In this document: in pieces, positions 8,197 to 17,037 of the stretch
Position numbering within the stretch: position 1 is the first letter of the stretch
Layout: every line of letters begins with the position of its first letter
Assembly (NCBI RefSeq): GCF_014649535.1
Contig: NZ_BMTF01000005.1
Location: 2,564 to 66,563 of the forward strand
Length of the DNA stretch: 64,000 nt
Source of the DNA: Streptomyces gelaticus
GTDB lineage: Bacteria > Actinomycetota > Actinomycetes > Streptomycetales > Streptomycetaceae
Reading direction: 5' to 3'
Made by a program: the position numbers and the translations under genes
The notes under the pieces: generated by a model
The model's database searches: none
What the model was told of the DNA's origin: nothing
What the model saw: only the letters and a program-made list of their open reading frames with translations

Positions 8197-9639
8197 CTAG
8201 CCCTGCACGGCCCACCATTCCTTGAGCCTCTTCACCGCCACGTCATGCTCCATCGGGCCGTGCTCCAGACGCAGCTCCAGCAGGAACGCGTATGCCTTGC
8301 CGATCACCGGCCCGGGACCGACGCCCAGGATCTTCATGATCTCGTTGCCGTCCAGGTCGGGACGGATGGCATCCAGCTCCTCCTGCTCCTGCAATTGCGC
8401 AATGCGCTCCTCGAGCCCGTCGTAGGTCCGTGAGAGGGCGGCGGCCTTGCGCTTGTTCCGTGTGGTGCAGTCCGAGCGGGTCAGCTTGTGCAGCCGCTCC
8501 AGCAGGGGGCCGGCGTCGCGCACATAGCGGCGGACCGCGGAATCGGTCCACTCGCCGTCGCCGTAGCCGTGGAAGCGCAGATGAAGCTCCACCAGCTTCG
8601 AGACGTCCTTGACCATGTCGTTGGAGTACTTGAGCGCGGCCATCCGCTTCTTGACCATCTTGGCGCCCACCACCTCATGGTGATGGAACGAGACGCGCCC
8701 GTCCTTCTCGAAGCGCCGTGTTCGCGGCTTCCCGATGTCATGGAGGAGAGCGGCAAGGCGCAGAACGAGATCCGGGCCGTCCTGCTCCAGGTCGATCGCC
8801 TGTTCCAGGACGGTCAGCGAATGCTCGTAGACATCCTTGTGACGGTGATGCTCGTCACTTTCCAGACGCAGCGCGGGGAGCTCCGGCAGCACCCGCTGCG
8901 CCAGCCCGGTGCCGACGAGCAGCGCCAGCCCCTTGCGGGGGTGGGTGGAGAGCAGCAGCTTGTTGAGCTCCTCCCTGACCCGCTCGGCGGAGACGATCTC
9001 GATACGCCCGGCCATCTCCGTCATCGCGGAGACCACCTCGGGAGCGACATCGAAGTCCAGCTGAGCCGCGAATCGGGCGGCGCGCAGCATGCGCAGCGGA
9101 TCGTCGGAGAACGACTCCTCGGGTGTCCCGGGGGTACGCAGAACTCGCTCCGCCAGGTCCTCAAGACCACCGTGCGGATCGATGAATTCCTTCTGCGGAA
9201 GCGCGACGGCCATCGCGTTGACCGTGAAATCGCGGCGCACGAGGTCTTCCTCGATGGAGTCGCCGTAGGACACCTCGGGCTTGCGCGAGGTCCTGTCGTA
9301 CGCCTCCGACCTGTATGTGGTGACCTCGATCTGGTAGCCGTCCTTCTGGGCACCCACGGTACCGAAGGCGATGCCGACCTCCCATACCGAGTCGGCCCAT
9401 GGCCGGACGATCTTCAGTACGGCCTCGGGGCGGGCGTCGGTCGTGAAGTCCAGGTCGTTCCCGAGCCTGCCGAGAAGCGCGTCCCGGACCGAGCCGCCGA
9501 CAAGGGCGAGACTGAACCCGGCGTCCCGGAAACGGCGCGCGAGGTCGTCGGCGACCGGGGACACCCGCAGCAGTTCGCTGACTGCGCGGTGCTGTACCTG
9601 GGTCAGGGCACGGGAGCTGTCTTCATTGGCGTTCGACAC
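8197..9639 (-). CDS. cca: CCA tRNA nucleotidyltransferase
   Basis: About 480 residues. It adds or repairs the 3'-terminal CCA of tRNAs. The class II nucleotidyltransferase head has GGSVRDALLGR and LDFTTDARPE near residues 45-75, then RRDFTVNAMA and DPLRMLRAARFAAQL. The C-terminal half carries an HD-type phosphohydrolase motif, RLAALLHDIGKPRTR, with VSFHHHEVVGAKM. I place the start at the GTG at 9639 because the recognisable N-terminus (SNANEDSSRALTQVQHRAVSELL) begins there; the frame stays open for another 800 bases upstream but that part is antisense to the next gene. It is divergent from the large secreted protein gene. Neither of this region's tRNA-Ala genes needs it for a shortcut: tRNA-Ala here lacks an encoded CCA. 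Confidence 0.93.
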   Translation of the reverse strand: MSNANEDSSRALTQVQHRAVSELLRVSPVADDLARRFRDAGFSLALVGGSVRDALLGRLGNDLDFTTDARPEAVLKIVRPWADSVWEVGIAFGTVGAQKDGYQIEVTTYRSEAYDRTSRKPEVSYGDSIEEDLVRRDFTVNAMAVALPQKEFIDPHGGLEDLAERVLRTPGTPEESFSDDPLRMLRAARFAAQLDFDVAPEVVSAMTEMAGRIEIVSAERVREELNKLLLSTHPRKGLALLVGTGLAQRVLPELPALRLESDEHHRHKDVYEHSLTVLEQAIDLEQDGPDLVLRLAALLHDIGKPRTRRFEKDGRVSFHHHEVVGAKMVKKRMAALKYSNDMVKDVSKLVELHLRFHGYGDGEWTDSAVRRYVRDAGPLLERLHKLTRSDCTTRNKRKAAALSRTYDGLEERIAQLQEQEELDAIRPDLDGNEIMKILGVGPGPVIGKAYAFLLELRLEHGPMEHDVAVKRLKEWWAVQG

Positions 9640-9822
9640 AACAGAAAAGGGTACGTGCCCGAACCGGCCCGGTCGCCCTGGTTTCGTCCCGCCCTGCAAG
9701 ACTCTTCCGATCATGTAGCGAGCTCCCCAGCACGTGGCACCCGCGCACATCGTTACCATGCGTGGACGCAACAACCGACAACCATCGACACCAGCTGACG
9801 ACGACGAGGGACGGGTACGCGC

Positions 9823-12120
9823 GTGGCCGAGGCGGCAGACATTCAGGGGATCGGTCCTTCTCCTGCCCGCCGGTGGCTGCGGCGCACAGCCGCCCTGATC
9901 ATCGGGGCGCCGCTCGTCGCAGCGCTGCTGGCCGGACCGACCGCACCCGCGGCGCAGGCCGGCGGGACCGGCAAGGCACCCACCGGGTCCGAGACGGTCG
10001 ACGTGTCCCTGAACGGCCTGGCTCCGAGCGCGCCGGTCAAGGGGGACACCCTGACCGTCTCCGGCACCGTGACCAACCGGGGCAAGGACACGATCACGGG
10101 AGCCACGGTCGACCTGCGGGTGGGCCCGAAGCTCCGCAGCAGGACGGAGATCGATACCGCCGCCAGGCGCACCGGCTACGTGCTGGGCAGCGATCCCGCC
10201 CCACTCGGCGGCAAGTACACGGTGAAGTTCGCGAAGCTCCCTTCCGGGATCAGCCAGGACTTCACGCTGTCCGTCCCGGTCGGCAAGCTGGGGCTCGGCG
10301 ACGACGGCGTCTACCAGCTCGGTGTCTCGCTGACCGGGCAGACCTCCCGGCTCCGGTACGACCAGGTGCTGGGGATCGAGCGCACCTTCCTGCCGTGGCA
10401 GGAGGAGGAGCGTGACTCCAGGACGAAGGTCACCTATCTCTGGCCGCTGATCGCGTCGGCCCATGTCACAGCCGAGACAGGCACCGACGACCAGCAGACG
10501 CCCGTGTTCGCGGACGACGACCTGGCTGCCGAGCTGGCTCCGGGCGGACGGCTCGAACAGCTGGTCTCACTGGGCAGCCGACTTCCGGTGACCTGGGTGA
10601 TCGACCCGGATCTGCTGGCCAGTGTCGACGCGATGACGGGGAACTACCGCGTCAAGTCCGGTGACACCACCGTCGCCGGGAAGAACCAGGACGTAGCCAA
10701 GAAGTGGCTCACCTCACTCGAGGCCGCGGTCTCGGAGGGGAAGGTCGTCGCGCTGCCGTTCGCCGACCCCGACCTGGCGTCCATCGCGCACCGCGGCAAG
10801 AACGTCTCCGGCACCCTCAGCCACCTGCAGACCGCCACCGAAGCGGCCGGGACGACGGTGCAGACCATCCTTCACGTGAAGCCGTCCACCGACTTCGCGT
10901 GGCCCGTCGACGGGGCGATCGACCCGTCGGTCGTCGATGTCGCCACCTCCGCCGGAGCCCACAAGGTGATCGCCCGCAGCGACAGCCTCCAGGAGACCGG
11001 CAATCTGCTGTACACGCCAACCGCCGCCCGGCCGATCGGCGGCGGCACCACCGCGGTCGTCGCCGATGCCCGGCTCTCCACGGCCTTCCAGGGCGACATG
11101 TCAAAGGCTGGGAACTCCACCCTCGCCGTACAGAAGTTCCTCGCTCTCACGCTCGCCCTGACCGAACAGGACACGGACATCGAGCGGAGCATCGTCGTCG
11201 CACCGCAGCGGATGCCCACCGTGGCCCAGGCCCAGTCGATGGCCCGCGCCCTGCACGGACTCGACGACGAGCGCTGGACACAGCCCCTCGGGCTCGTGGA
11301 AGCAGCCGCCGCGAAGCCCGACGCGAACGCGACGACCAGCGTCCCCAAGGCCTCCCAGTACCCGAAGAAGCTCCGCAGCCAGGAGTTGCCCACTCAGGCC
11401 TTCCAGGACATCAAGTCGACCCAGGCCTCGCTGAACAGCTTCCAGGTCATCCTCACCCAGCCCGAGCGGGTGGTGACCCCCTTCGGCAACGCGCTCAACC
11501 GGTCCATGTCGACGTCGTGGCGCGGCAAGCCGCTGGAGGCCCAGCAGTACCGGGACTCGGTCCGCACCTATCTTCAAGACCTCATCAACGAGGTCCAGCT
11601 CATCTCGAAGTCGGACGTCACCCTGTCCGGCCGCAGCGCCACGATCCCGGTGACGGTGCAGAACAGGTTGTTGCAAGGCGTGGACCACCTCGTCCTCCGG
11701 CTCAAGTCGGAGAACGCCACACGCCTCAAGCTGAACAACGGCGGGGCCGTGGCGGAGCAGCCGATCCGGATCGGTCCCGGCCACAGCCAGTCCGTGAGGT
11801 TTGACGCGGCAGCCAACGTCAACGGCCAGGTACAGATGACGGCGCAGCTCTACACGGAGGACGGCACGCCGTACGGCGAAGAGATGACCTTCACCGTGAA
11901 GGTCTCCGAGCTCACCCCGACCGTGCTGCTGGTCATCGCCGGCGGGCTGCTGCTCCTGGTTCTCGCGGGCATCAGGATGTACACCCACCGCAAGCGCACC
12001 AACGCGGACGGCGAGACCGGGGACGACGGCGGTGAACCCGGGCAGCCGAGTGACCCGACTCCGGACACCGGTCCGGAAAGCGGGGAGCCGTCGGCCTCGG
12101 GTGAGAAAGTGGAACGTTGA
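9823..12120 (+). CDS. Large secreted, membrane-anchored protein (DUF6049-like)
   Basis: A 765-residue protein of unknown function. Residues 1-48 look like a signal peptide with a twin-Arg-containing n-region (ARRWLRRTAALIIGAPLVAALLAG) and an AQA cleavage site. A NEW3-like beta-sandwich (SLNGLAPSAPVKGDTLTVSGTVTNRGKDTI) follows at about 55-85 and a second one near 620-700. One TM helix (TVLLVIAGGLLLLVLAGIRM) near 705-725 and an acidic Gly/Pro-rich cytoplasmic tail end the protein. It is always next to murJ in Streptomyces as I recall, where similar proteins are annotated DUF6049, and an envelope role is likely. GTG start at 9823. The 183 bases upstream hold the divergent promoters. Confidence 0.75.
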   Translation: MAEAADIQGIGPSPARRWLRRTAALIIGAPLVAALLAGPTAPAAQAGGTGKAPTGSETVDVSLNGLAPSAPVKGDTLTVSGTVTNRGKDTITGATVDLRVGPKLRSRTEIDTAARRTGYVLGSDPAPLGGKYTVKFAKLPSGISQDFTLSVPVGKLGLGDDGVYQLGVSLTGQTSRLRYDQVLGIERTFLPWQEEERDSRTKVTYLWPLIASAHVTAETGTDDQQTPVFADDDLAAELAPGGRLEQLVSLGSRLPVTWVIDPDLLASVDAMTGNYRVKSGDTTVAGKNQDVAKKWLTSLEAAVSEGKVVALPFADPDLASIAHRGKNVSGTLSHLQTATEAAGTTVQTILHVKPSTDFAWPVDGAIDPSVVDVATSAGAHKVIARSDSLQETGNLLYTPTAARPIGGGTTAVVADARLSTAFQGDMSKAGNSTLAVQKFLALTLALTEQDTDIERSIVVAPQRMPTVAQAQSMARALHGLDDERWTQPLGLVEAAAAKPDANATTSVPKASQYPKKLRSQELPTQAFQDIKSTQASLNSFQVILTQPERVVTPFGNALNRSMSTSWRGKPLEAQQYRDSVRTYLQDLINEVQLISKSDVTLSGRSATIPVTVQNRLLQGVDHLVLRLKSENATRLKLNNGGAVAEQPIRIGPGHSQSVRFDAAANVNGQVQMTAQLYTEDGTPYGEEMTFTVKVSELTPTVLLVIAGGLLLLVLAGIRMYTHRKRTNADGETGDDGGEPGQPSDPTPDTGPESGEPSASGEKVER

Positions 12121-12169
12121 GCGATGTCTGTCGTGGCCGGTCGGCCGGGGACGATGAGGTGGGGTTTCG

Positions 12170-14329
12170 ATGAACGCGCCGTACGACGGTGACCGCGGTC
12201 AGGGTGCGGGCGGAGCCGGGCCTTCCGGCGGGTCACCGATGCCTCCGGGACCGGGCCAGGTCCCGCCGACGCCCGATCCGTACCTGCAGGACGCCTACGA
12301 CCGCGACCCCTACCGCGCCCAGGATCTGTCTGTCCAGGACCCGGTCACCGAGGCGCTGTACGACCGTGCCGCGCACCCGCCGCCGCCCCCGGGCGCGTAT
12401 CAGCAGCCCCAGCCGCTCTACCAGCAGCCGCCCGCTGCCCAGTACCCGCCCGACCCGCGCATCTGGGCGCAGGCCCCGCCCCCCGAGCCCGACGGCCCCT
12501 CGCGGCACCTGCCGTACGGCGACGATCCAAGGACCACCCAGTTCGTCGGGGTGGACGACCTCGTCAGCCAGGCTTCCCGGGACGACGAGCAGCCGGATGC
12601 CTTCGCGCACCTCTTCCGGGACCAGGAGGGTCCTTCGGGATCCGCGCCCGTCCCCCCGGAGCCCGAGCCGGCCCCGGCACCCGCCCCGCCCAAGGCCGGC
12701 GGCCGGGCCTCCGGGATACTGAAGTCCAGCGCGCTGATGGCGGCCGGCACGCTCGTGTCCCGCCTCACCGGATTCGTCCGCAGTCTTGTGATCACCGCCG
12801 CGCTCGGTGCGGCCCTGCTCGGCGACAGCTTCACCATCGCCTACACCCTGCCCACGATGATCTACATCCTCACCGTGGGCGGCGGCCTGAACTCGGTCTT
12901 CGTGCCCCAGCTCGTCCGCTCCATGAAGGACGACGAGGACGGCGGGGAGGCCTACGCGAACCGGCTTCTGACTCTCGTCATGGTCGCGCTCGGCGTGATC
13001 GTCGCGCTCGCGGTCTTCGCCGCTCCATGGCTGATCCACGCGATGTCGCCGACGATCGCCAACGACGTGGCGGCCAACAGCGTCGCCGTGACGTTCGCCC
13101 GGTACTGCCTGCCGACCATCTTCTTCATGGGCGTGCACGTCGTGATGGGCCAGATCCTCAACGCGCGCGGCAGGTTCGGCGCGATGATGTGGACCCCGGT
13201 CCTCAACAACATCGTCATGATCTTCACGTTCGGCATGTTCATCTGGGTCTACGGCACCTCTGCCGAATCCCAGATGGGTGTCGAGACGATCCCGCCGGAG
13301 GGTGTCCGGCTCCTGGGCATCGGCACGCTCCTCGGCCTGGTCGTCCAGGCCCTGGCCATGATCCCGTATCTGCGCGAGGCCGGTTTCCGTTTCCGCCCGC
13401 GCTTCGACTGGAAGGGACACGGGCTCGGCAAGACGGTCAAGCTGGCCAAGTGGACCGTCCTGTTCGTGCTGGCCAACCAGGCAGGTGTGCTCGTCGTCAC
13501 CCAGCTCGCGACATCGGCGGGCAAACTGTCCGGCCAGGACGGCACCGGCTTCCTCGCCTACTCCAACGCCCAGCTCATCTGGGGCATGCCGCAGGCGATC
13601 ATCACCGTCTCCGTCATGGCGGCCCTGCTGCCCCGCATCTCCCGCGCCGCCCACGACGACGACCCGGGCGCCGTCCGCGACGACATCTCCCAGGGGCTGC
13701 GGAACTCGGCCGTCGCGATCGTGCCGGTGGCCTTTGCCTTCCTCGCACTCGGGCTGCCGATGTGCACCCTCCTGTACGCCTCCGCGGGCACCGAGGCCGC
13801 CCGCTCCATGGGCTTCATCCTCATGGCCTTCGGTCTCGGCCTGATCCCGTACTCCGTGCAGTACGTCGTGCTCCGCGGTTTCTACGCGTACGAGGACACC
13901 CGCACGCCCTTCTACAACACAGTCGTCGTCGCTGCGGTCAACGCGGCCGCCTCGGCCCTCTGCTACGTCGTTCTGCCCGCCCGCTGGGCAGTGGTCGGCA
14001 TGGCCGCCTCGTACGGGCTCGCCTACGCCGTCGGCGTCGGCATCGCGTGGCGACGGCTGCGCAACCGCCTGGGCGGAGATCTGGACGGTGCCCATGTCGT
14101 ACGCACCTACGCCCGCCTGTGCCTGGCCGCGGTCCCGGCAGCGGTGCTCGGCGGCGGAGTGGGCTTCGCCGTTCTCGAAGGCCTCGGCGAAGGTGCCTTC
14201 GGTTCGCTCACCGCTCTGATCTGCGGTGGGGCCGTACTGCTGGGCGTCTTCTTCGTCGCCGCCAAGCGGATGCGGATCGAGGAGATCAACGGCATGGTCG
14301 GCATGGTCCGAGGCCGACTCGGCCGCTGA
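12170..14329 (+). CDS. murJ: Lipid II flippase MurJ with long proline-rich N-terminal extension
   Basis: A 719-residue integral membrane protein. About 180 N-terminal residues are a cytoplasmic Pro/Gln/Asp-rich disordered segment (PPPPGAYQQPQPLYQQPP). The MurJ/MviN core follows: SALMAAGTLVSRLTGFVRSLVITAALG, GDSFTIAYTLPTMIYIL, FVPQLVRSMKD, ILNARGRFGAMMWTPVLNN and VLRGFYAYEDTRTPFYNT, with about 14 TM segments. It exports lipid II for peptidoglycan synthesis. The downstream gene encodes a membrane pseudokinase; in Mycobacterium tuberculosis the equivalent pseudokinase is fused to the MurJ protein (MviN, Rv3910), so the two proteins here probably work together. Confidence 0.95.
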   Translation: MNAPYDGDRGQGAGGAGPSGGSPMPPGPGQVPPTPDPYLQDAYDRDPYRAQDLSVQDPVTEALYDRAAHPPPPPGAYQQPQPLYQQPPAAQYPPDPRIWAQAPPPEPDGPSRHLPYGDDPRTTQFVGVDDLVSQASRDDEQPDAFAHLFRDQEGPSGSAPVPPEPEPAPAPAPPKAGGRASGILKSSALMAAGTLVSRLTGFVRSLVITAALGAALLGDSFTIAYTLPTMIYILTVGGGLNSVFVPQLVRSMKDDEDGGEAYANRLLTLVMVALGVIVALAVFAAPWLIHAMSPTIANDVAANSVAVTFARYCLPTIFFMGVHVVMGQILNARGRFGAMMWTPVLNNIVMIFTFGMFIWVYGTSAESQMGVETIPPEGVRLLGIGTLLGLVVQALAMIPYLREAGFRFRPRFDWKGHGLGKTVKLAKWTVLFVLANQAGVLVVTQLATSAGKLSGQDGTGFLAYSNAQLIWGMPQAIITVSVMAALLPRISRAAHDDDPGAVRDDISQGLRNSAVAIVPVAFAFLALGLPMCTLLYASAGTEAARSMGFILMAFGLGLIPYSVQYVVLRGFYAYEDTRTPFYNTVVVAAVNAAASALCYVVLPARWAVVGMAASYGLAYAVGVGIAWRRLRNRLGGDLDGAHVVRTYARLCLAAVPAAVLGGGVGFAVLEGLGEGAFGSLTALICGGAVLLGVFFVAAKRMRIEEINGMVGMVRGRLGR

Positions 14330-14457
14330 GGATTCGGCGGCCGCACAACCATCACTGCCCCTTGCGTGTCGTGCATAGCGCCGGAGTGTGGGCACAATTG
14401 GCGTAACTGTGCAGAGCTGGCGGGCATCGCGCAACGGATGGGGAGGCAGGAACGACG

Positions 14458-16173
14458 GTGGCGGAACGTAGCACGGCTGCCGTCGACGTGGCCGACAACA
14501 GCGGTGATGAGCCGCTGGCCGCCAAGGCGGACGAGGCCACGACCGACGGGACGGCAGAAGCTCAGGACACCACAGGCACGAAGCCGCAGGACACGGATGG
14601 TGAACGCATCGGTTCCGAGGCCACCTTGCCGACCCCTGATCTGCACAGTGGCCACAAACTTGCCAGACGCTACCGGCTCGAGGAGTGCGTCACCCGTCTG
14701 GACGGCTTCAGCAGCTGGCGCGCCGTCGACGAGAAGCTGCGCCGCGCGGTCGGCGTCCATCTGCTTCCGGCCGACCATCCGCGTGCCCGCTCCGTGCTGG
14801 CCGCCGCCCGGTCCTCCGCACTGCTTGGTGACCCGCGCTTCGTGCAGGTCCTCGACGCGGTGGAGGAGGACGACCTCGTCTACGTCGTCCACGAATGGCT
14901 TCCCGACGCCACCGAGCTCACCTCCCTGCTCGCGTCGGGGCCGATGGACGCGCACGACGCGTACCAGCTCGTCAGCCAGGTCTCCCAGGCCATGGCGGCA
15001 GCACACCGAGAGGGCCTCGCGCATCTGAGGCTCACCCCGGGGGCGGTGCTGCGCAGCTCGACCGGGCAGTACAGGATCCGCGGCCTCGCGGTGAACGCCG
15101 CCCTGCGCGGCATCACCTCCGACGGTCCCCAGCGGGCGGACACCGAGGCGATCGGCGCCCTGCTCTACGCCGCGCTGACCCAGCGCTGGCCGTACGAGAA
15201 CGACGCCTACGGCCTGACCGGGCTGCCCAAGGGCGTGGGACTTATCGCCCCCGACCAGGTGCGGGCCGGGGTCCACCGCGGCCTCGCTGAGCTCGCCATG
15301 CGCGCGCTCGCCAACGACGGCGCCACCGCCTCCCGGCAGGAACAGCCGTGCACCACGCCGGACGAGCTGGCCAAGGCCGTCGCCGCGATGCCTCGCATCC
15401 GTCCTCCGGAGCCTGCCTTCACGGCGCCTCCCGAGTACCAGCGCACGACCTATCAGCAGGGTTCCTATGGGCGTCCGCCGACAGGGCCCGTCGCCGCGCA
15501 GCCCACGATCGCCATACCCCCGGCACCGCTGCAGAGCCGCACCGGCAAGGCCCTGAAGTGGGCCGTGTCCGCGCTGCTCATCGCCGCGCTGGGCCTCGGC
15601 AGCTGGCAGCTCGCCGAGACGCTCCTGGACCATCGCAGCAAGGGGTCCGACCCCGGGGAAAGCACACAGACCACCCCGGAGAACGGTGACAACAAGCCCC
15701 GGCAGCCGACCGAACCGCTGCACATCGCCGGTGCGACGGAGTTCATGCCCGGCGGCTCGGGGATCCAGCCGGATCAGGTGTCGAACTCCGTCGACAGCAA
15801 CGCAAGCACGGCCTGGATCACCCCGCGTTATGTGGGCTACGCGAACTTCGGCAACTACCCGAACCGCAGGGACGGCAGCGGCATAGTCGTCGACCTGGGC
15901 AGCGTCCAGGACGTCGCAGGCGTCACGGTCAAGATGTACCGCAGCGGGCAGAAGGCCGAGGTGCTGGCGGCCGATCCGAGTGCCTCCGCCCCGTCGTCCC
16001 TCTCGGACTTCCCCCAGCGCCTCACAGAACTCGCAACGGCGGGGAGCGAGCTGAAGGAGACCTTCTCCAAGCCGGTGCGGACCCGCTACGTCCTGATCCA
16101 TCTCACCGAACTGCCGTCGGACGGAACGGGTGGCTACCGGGGCGGGATCTCGGAGATCTCCGTACTCAAGTGA
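14458..16173 (+). CDS. Membrane-anchored pseudokinase (MurJ partner)
   Basis: A 571-residue protein. Residues ~60-320 fold like a Ser/Thr kinase (ARRYRLEECVTRLDGFSSWRAVDEKLRRAVGVHLLP), but the catalytic loop HRD is replaced by HLRLTPG and DFG by IRGLAV, so catalysis is unlikely. A Pro/Gln-rich linker and one TM helix (ALKWAVSALLIAALGLGSWQLA, ~360-382) lead to an extracellular discoidin-like beta-sandwich (GGSGIQPDQVSNSVDSNASTAWIT, then FGNYPNRRDGSGIVVDLGSVQDVAGVTVKM). This is the arrangement of the pseudokinase and extracellular domains of mycobacterial MviN, here encoded separately. GTG start at 14458 with GGGGAGGCAGG upstream. It is 128 bases after murJ. Confidence 0.85.
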   Translation: MAERSTAAVDVADNSGDEPLAAKADEATTDGTAEAQDTTGTKPQDTDGERIGSEATLPTPDLHSGHKLARRYRLEECVTRLDGFSSWRAVDEKLRRAVGVHLLPADHPRARSVLAAARSSALLGDPRFVQVLDAVEEDDLVYVVHEWLPDATELTSLLASGPMDAHDAYQLVSQVSQAMAAAHREGLAHLRLTPGAVLRSSTGQYRIRGLAVNAALRGITSDGPQRADTEAIGALLYAALTQRWPYENDAYGLTGLPKGVGLIAPDQVRAGVHRGLAELAMRALANDGATASRQEQPCTTPDELAKAVAAMPRIRPPEPAFTAPPEYQRTTYQQGSYGRPPTGPVAAQPTIAIPPAPLQSRTGKALKWAVSALLIAALGLGSWQLAETLLDHRSKGSDPGESTQTTPENGDNKPRQPTEPLHIAGATEFMPGGSGIQPDQVSNSVDSNASTAWITPRYVGYANFGNYPNRRDGSGIVVDLGSVQDVAGVTVKMYRSGQKAEVLAADPSASAPSSLSDFPQRLTELATAGSELKETFSKPVRTRYVLIHLTELPSDGTGGYRGGISEISVLK

Positions 16174-16332
16174 CGGGGAGGCCGGGGGCACCCCGGCCTC
16201 CCGCACACCTGGCGCCCCTCACCGAATGTTCTCGTTCCCGCCTCGGACCGTCCCCCTTCCGCCCTCTGCCCTGGCCGACTCGAATCGTGATAGACAGACG
16301 GACCTCGACGCAGTGAAAGGGAGGGAGGGGAG

Positions 16333-17037
16333 GTGGCCGCCGAGCCGTCAGAACCACTCAGCGACTCAGACCTCCTCGCTCGCCATGTGGCCGGCGAACC
16401 GGACGCCTTCGGCGAGCTCGTACGACGCCACCGCGACCGGCTGTGGGCCGTGGCGATACGGACCCTGGGCGACCGCGAGGAAGCCGCGGACGCCGTCCAG
16501 GACGCCCTTGTCTCCGCATTCCGGGCCGCCCACACCTTCCGCGGCCAGTCCGCCGTCACCACCTGGCTCCACCGCATCACCGTCAATGCCTGCCTCGACC
16601 GGGTCCGCAAGGCGGCCACCCGCAGGACGGCGCCGGTCGACGACACCGGACGGTTCGAGCAACTCCTCGAACCGCATGAATCCGCGGAGGCGCCGGCAGA
16701 GCGCCAGGACCTCCACCGCGAGCTGCTGGCCGCACTGGCCACTCTCCCCGCCGAACAACGGGCCGCACTCGTCCTCGTGGACATGCAGGGCTACCCGGTG
16801 GCCGAGGCGGCGCGCATCCTCGACGTGGCGACCGGCACCGTGAAGAGCCGCTGTGCGCGGGGTCGGGCCCGGCTGGCGCCGCTGCTCACTCACCTCCGCA
16901 GCGAGGTCACGAGCACCGAGGGGACGGCCACGAAAAGGAACCGGACGCCGCGTGCATCCGTCCCACCGGCATCGGGGCCGAACGATGCGGGCACAAGCGA
17001 TCCCGCTGCAGTGAAGGGCGGAGGTGGGCGCATATGA
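16333..17037 (+). CDS. sigM: ECF RNA polymerase sigma factor SigM
   Basis: A 234-residue extracytoplasmic-function sigma factor. Region 2 is DAFGELVRRHRDRLWAVA...ADAVQDALVSAFRAAHTF and TTWLHRITVNACLDRVRK; region 4 is LAALATLPAEQRAALVLVDMQGYPVAEAARILDVATGTVKSRCARGRARL. The extra ~50 residues after region 4 are low-complexity. The GTG at 16333 has GGGAGGGGAGG directly upstream. Its stop codon overlaps the ATG of the anti-sigma gene (ATGA), so the two are translationally coupled. Identification as SigM rests on the position beside trxBA and the murJ block. Confidence 0.9.
   Translation: MAAEPSEPLSDSDLLARHVAGEPDAFGELVRRHRDRLWAVAIRTLGDREEAADAVQDALVSAFRAAHTFRGQSAVTTWLHRITVNACLDRVRKAATRRTAPVDDTGRFEQLLEPHESAEAPAERQDLHRELLAALATLPAEQRAALVLVDMQGYPVAEAARILDVATGTVKSRCARGRARLAPLLTHLRSEVTSTEGTATKRNRTPRASVPPASGPNDAGTSDPAAVKGGGGRI

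Noticed and set aside
9640..10464. Upstream extension of the cca frame by about 270 codons
   Set aside because: It overlaps the divergent DUF6049-like gene, and homology starts at the GTG at 9639.
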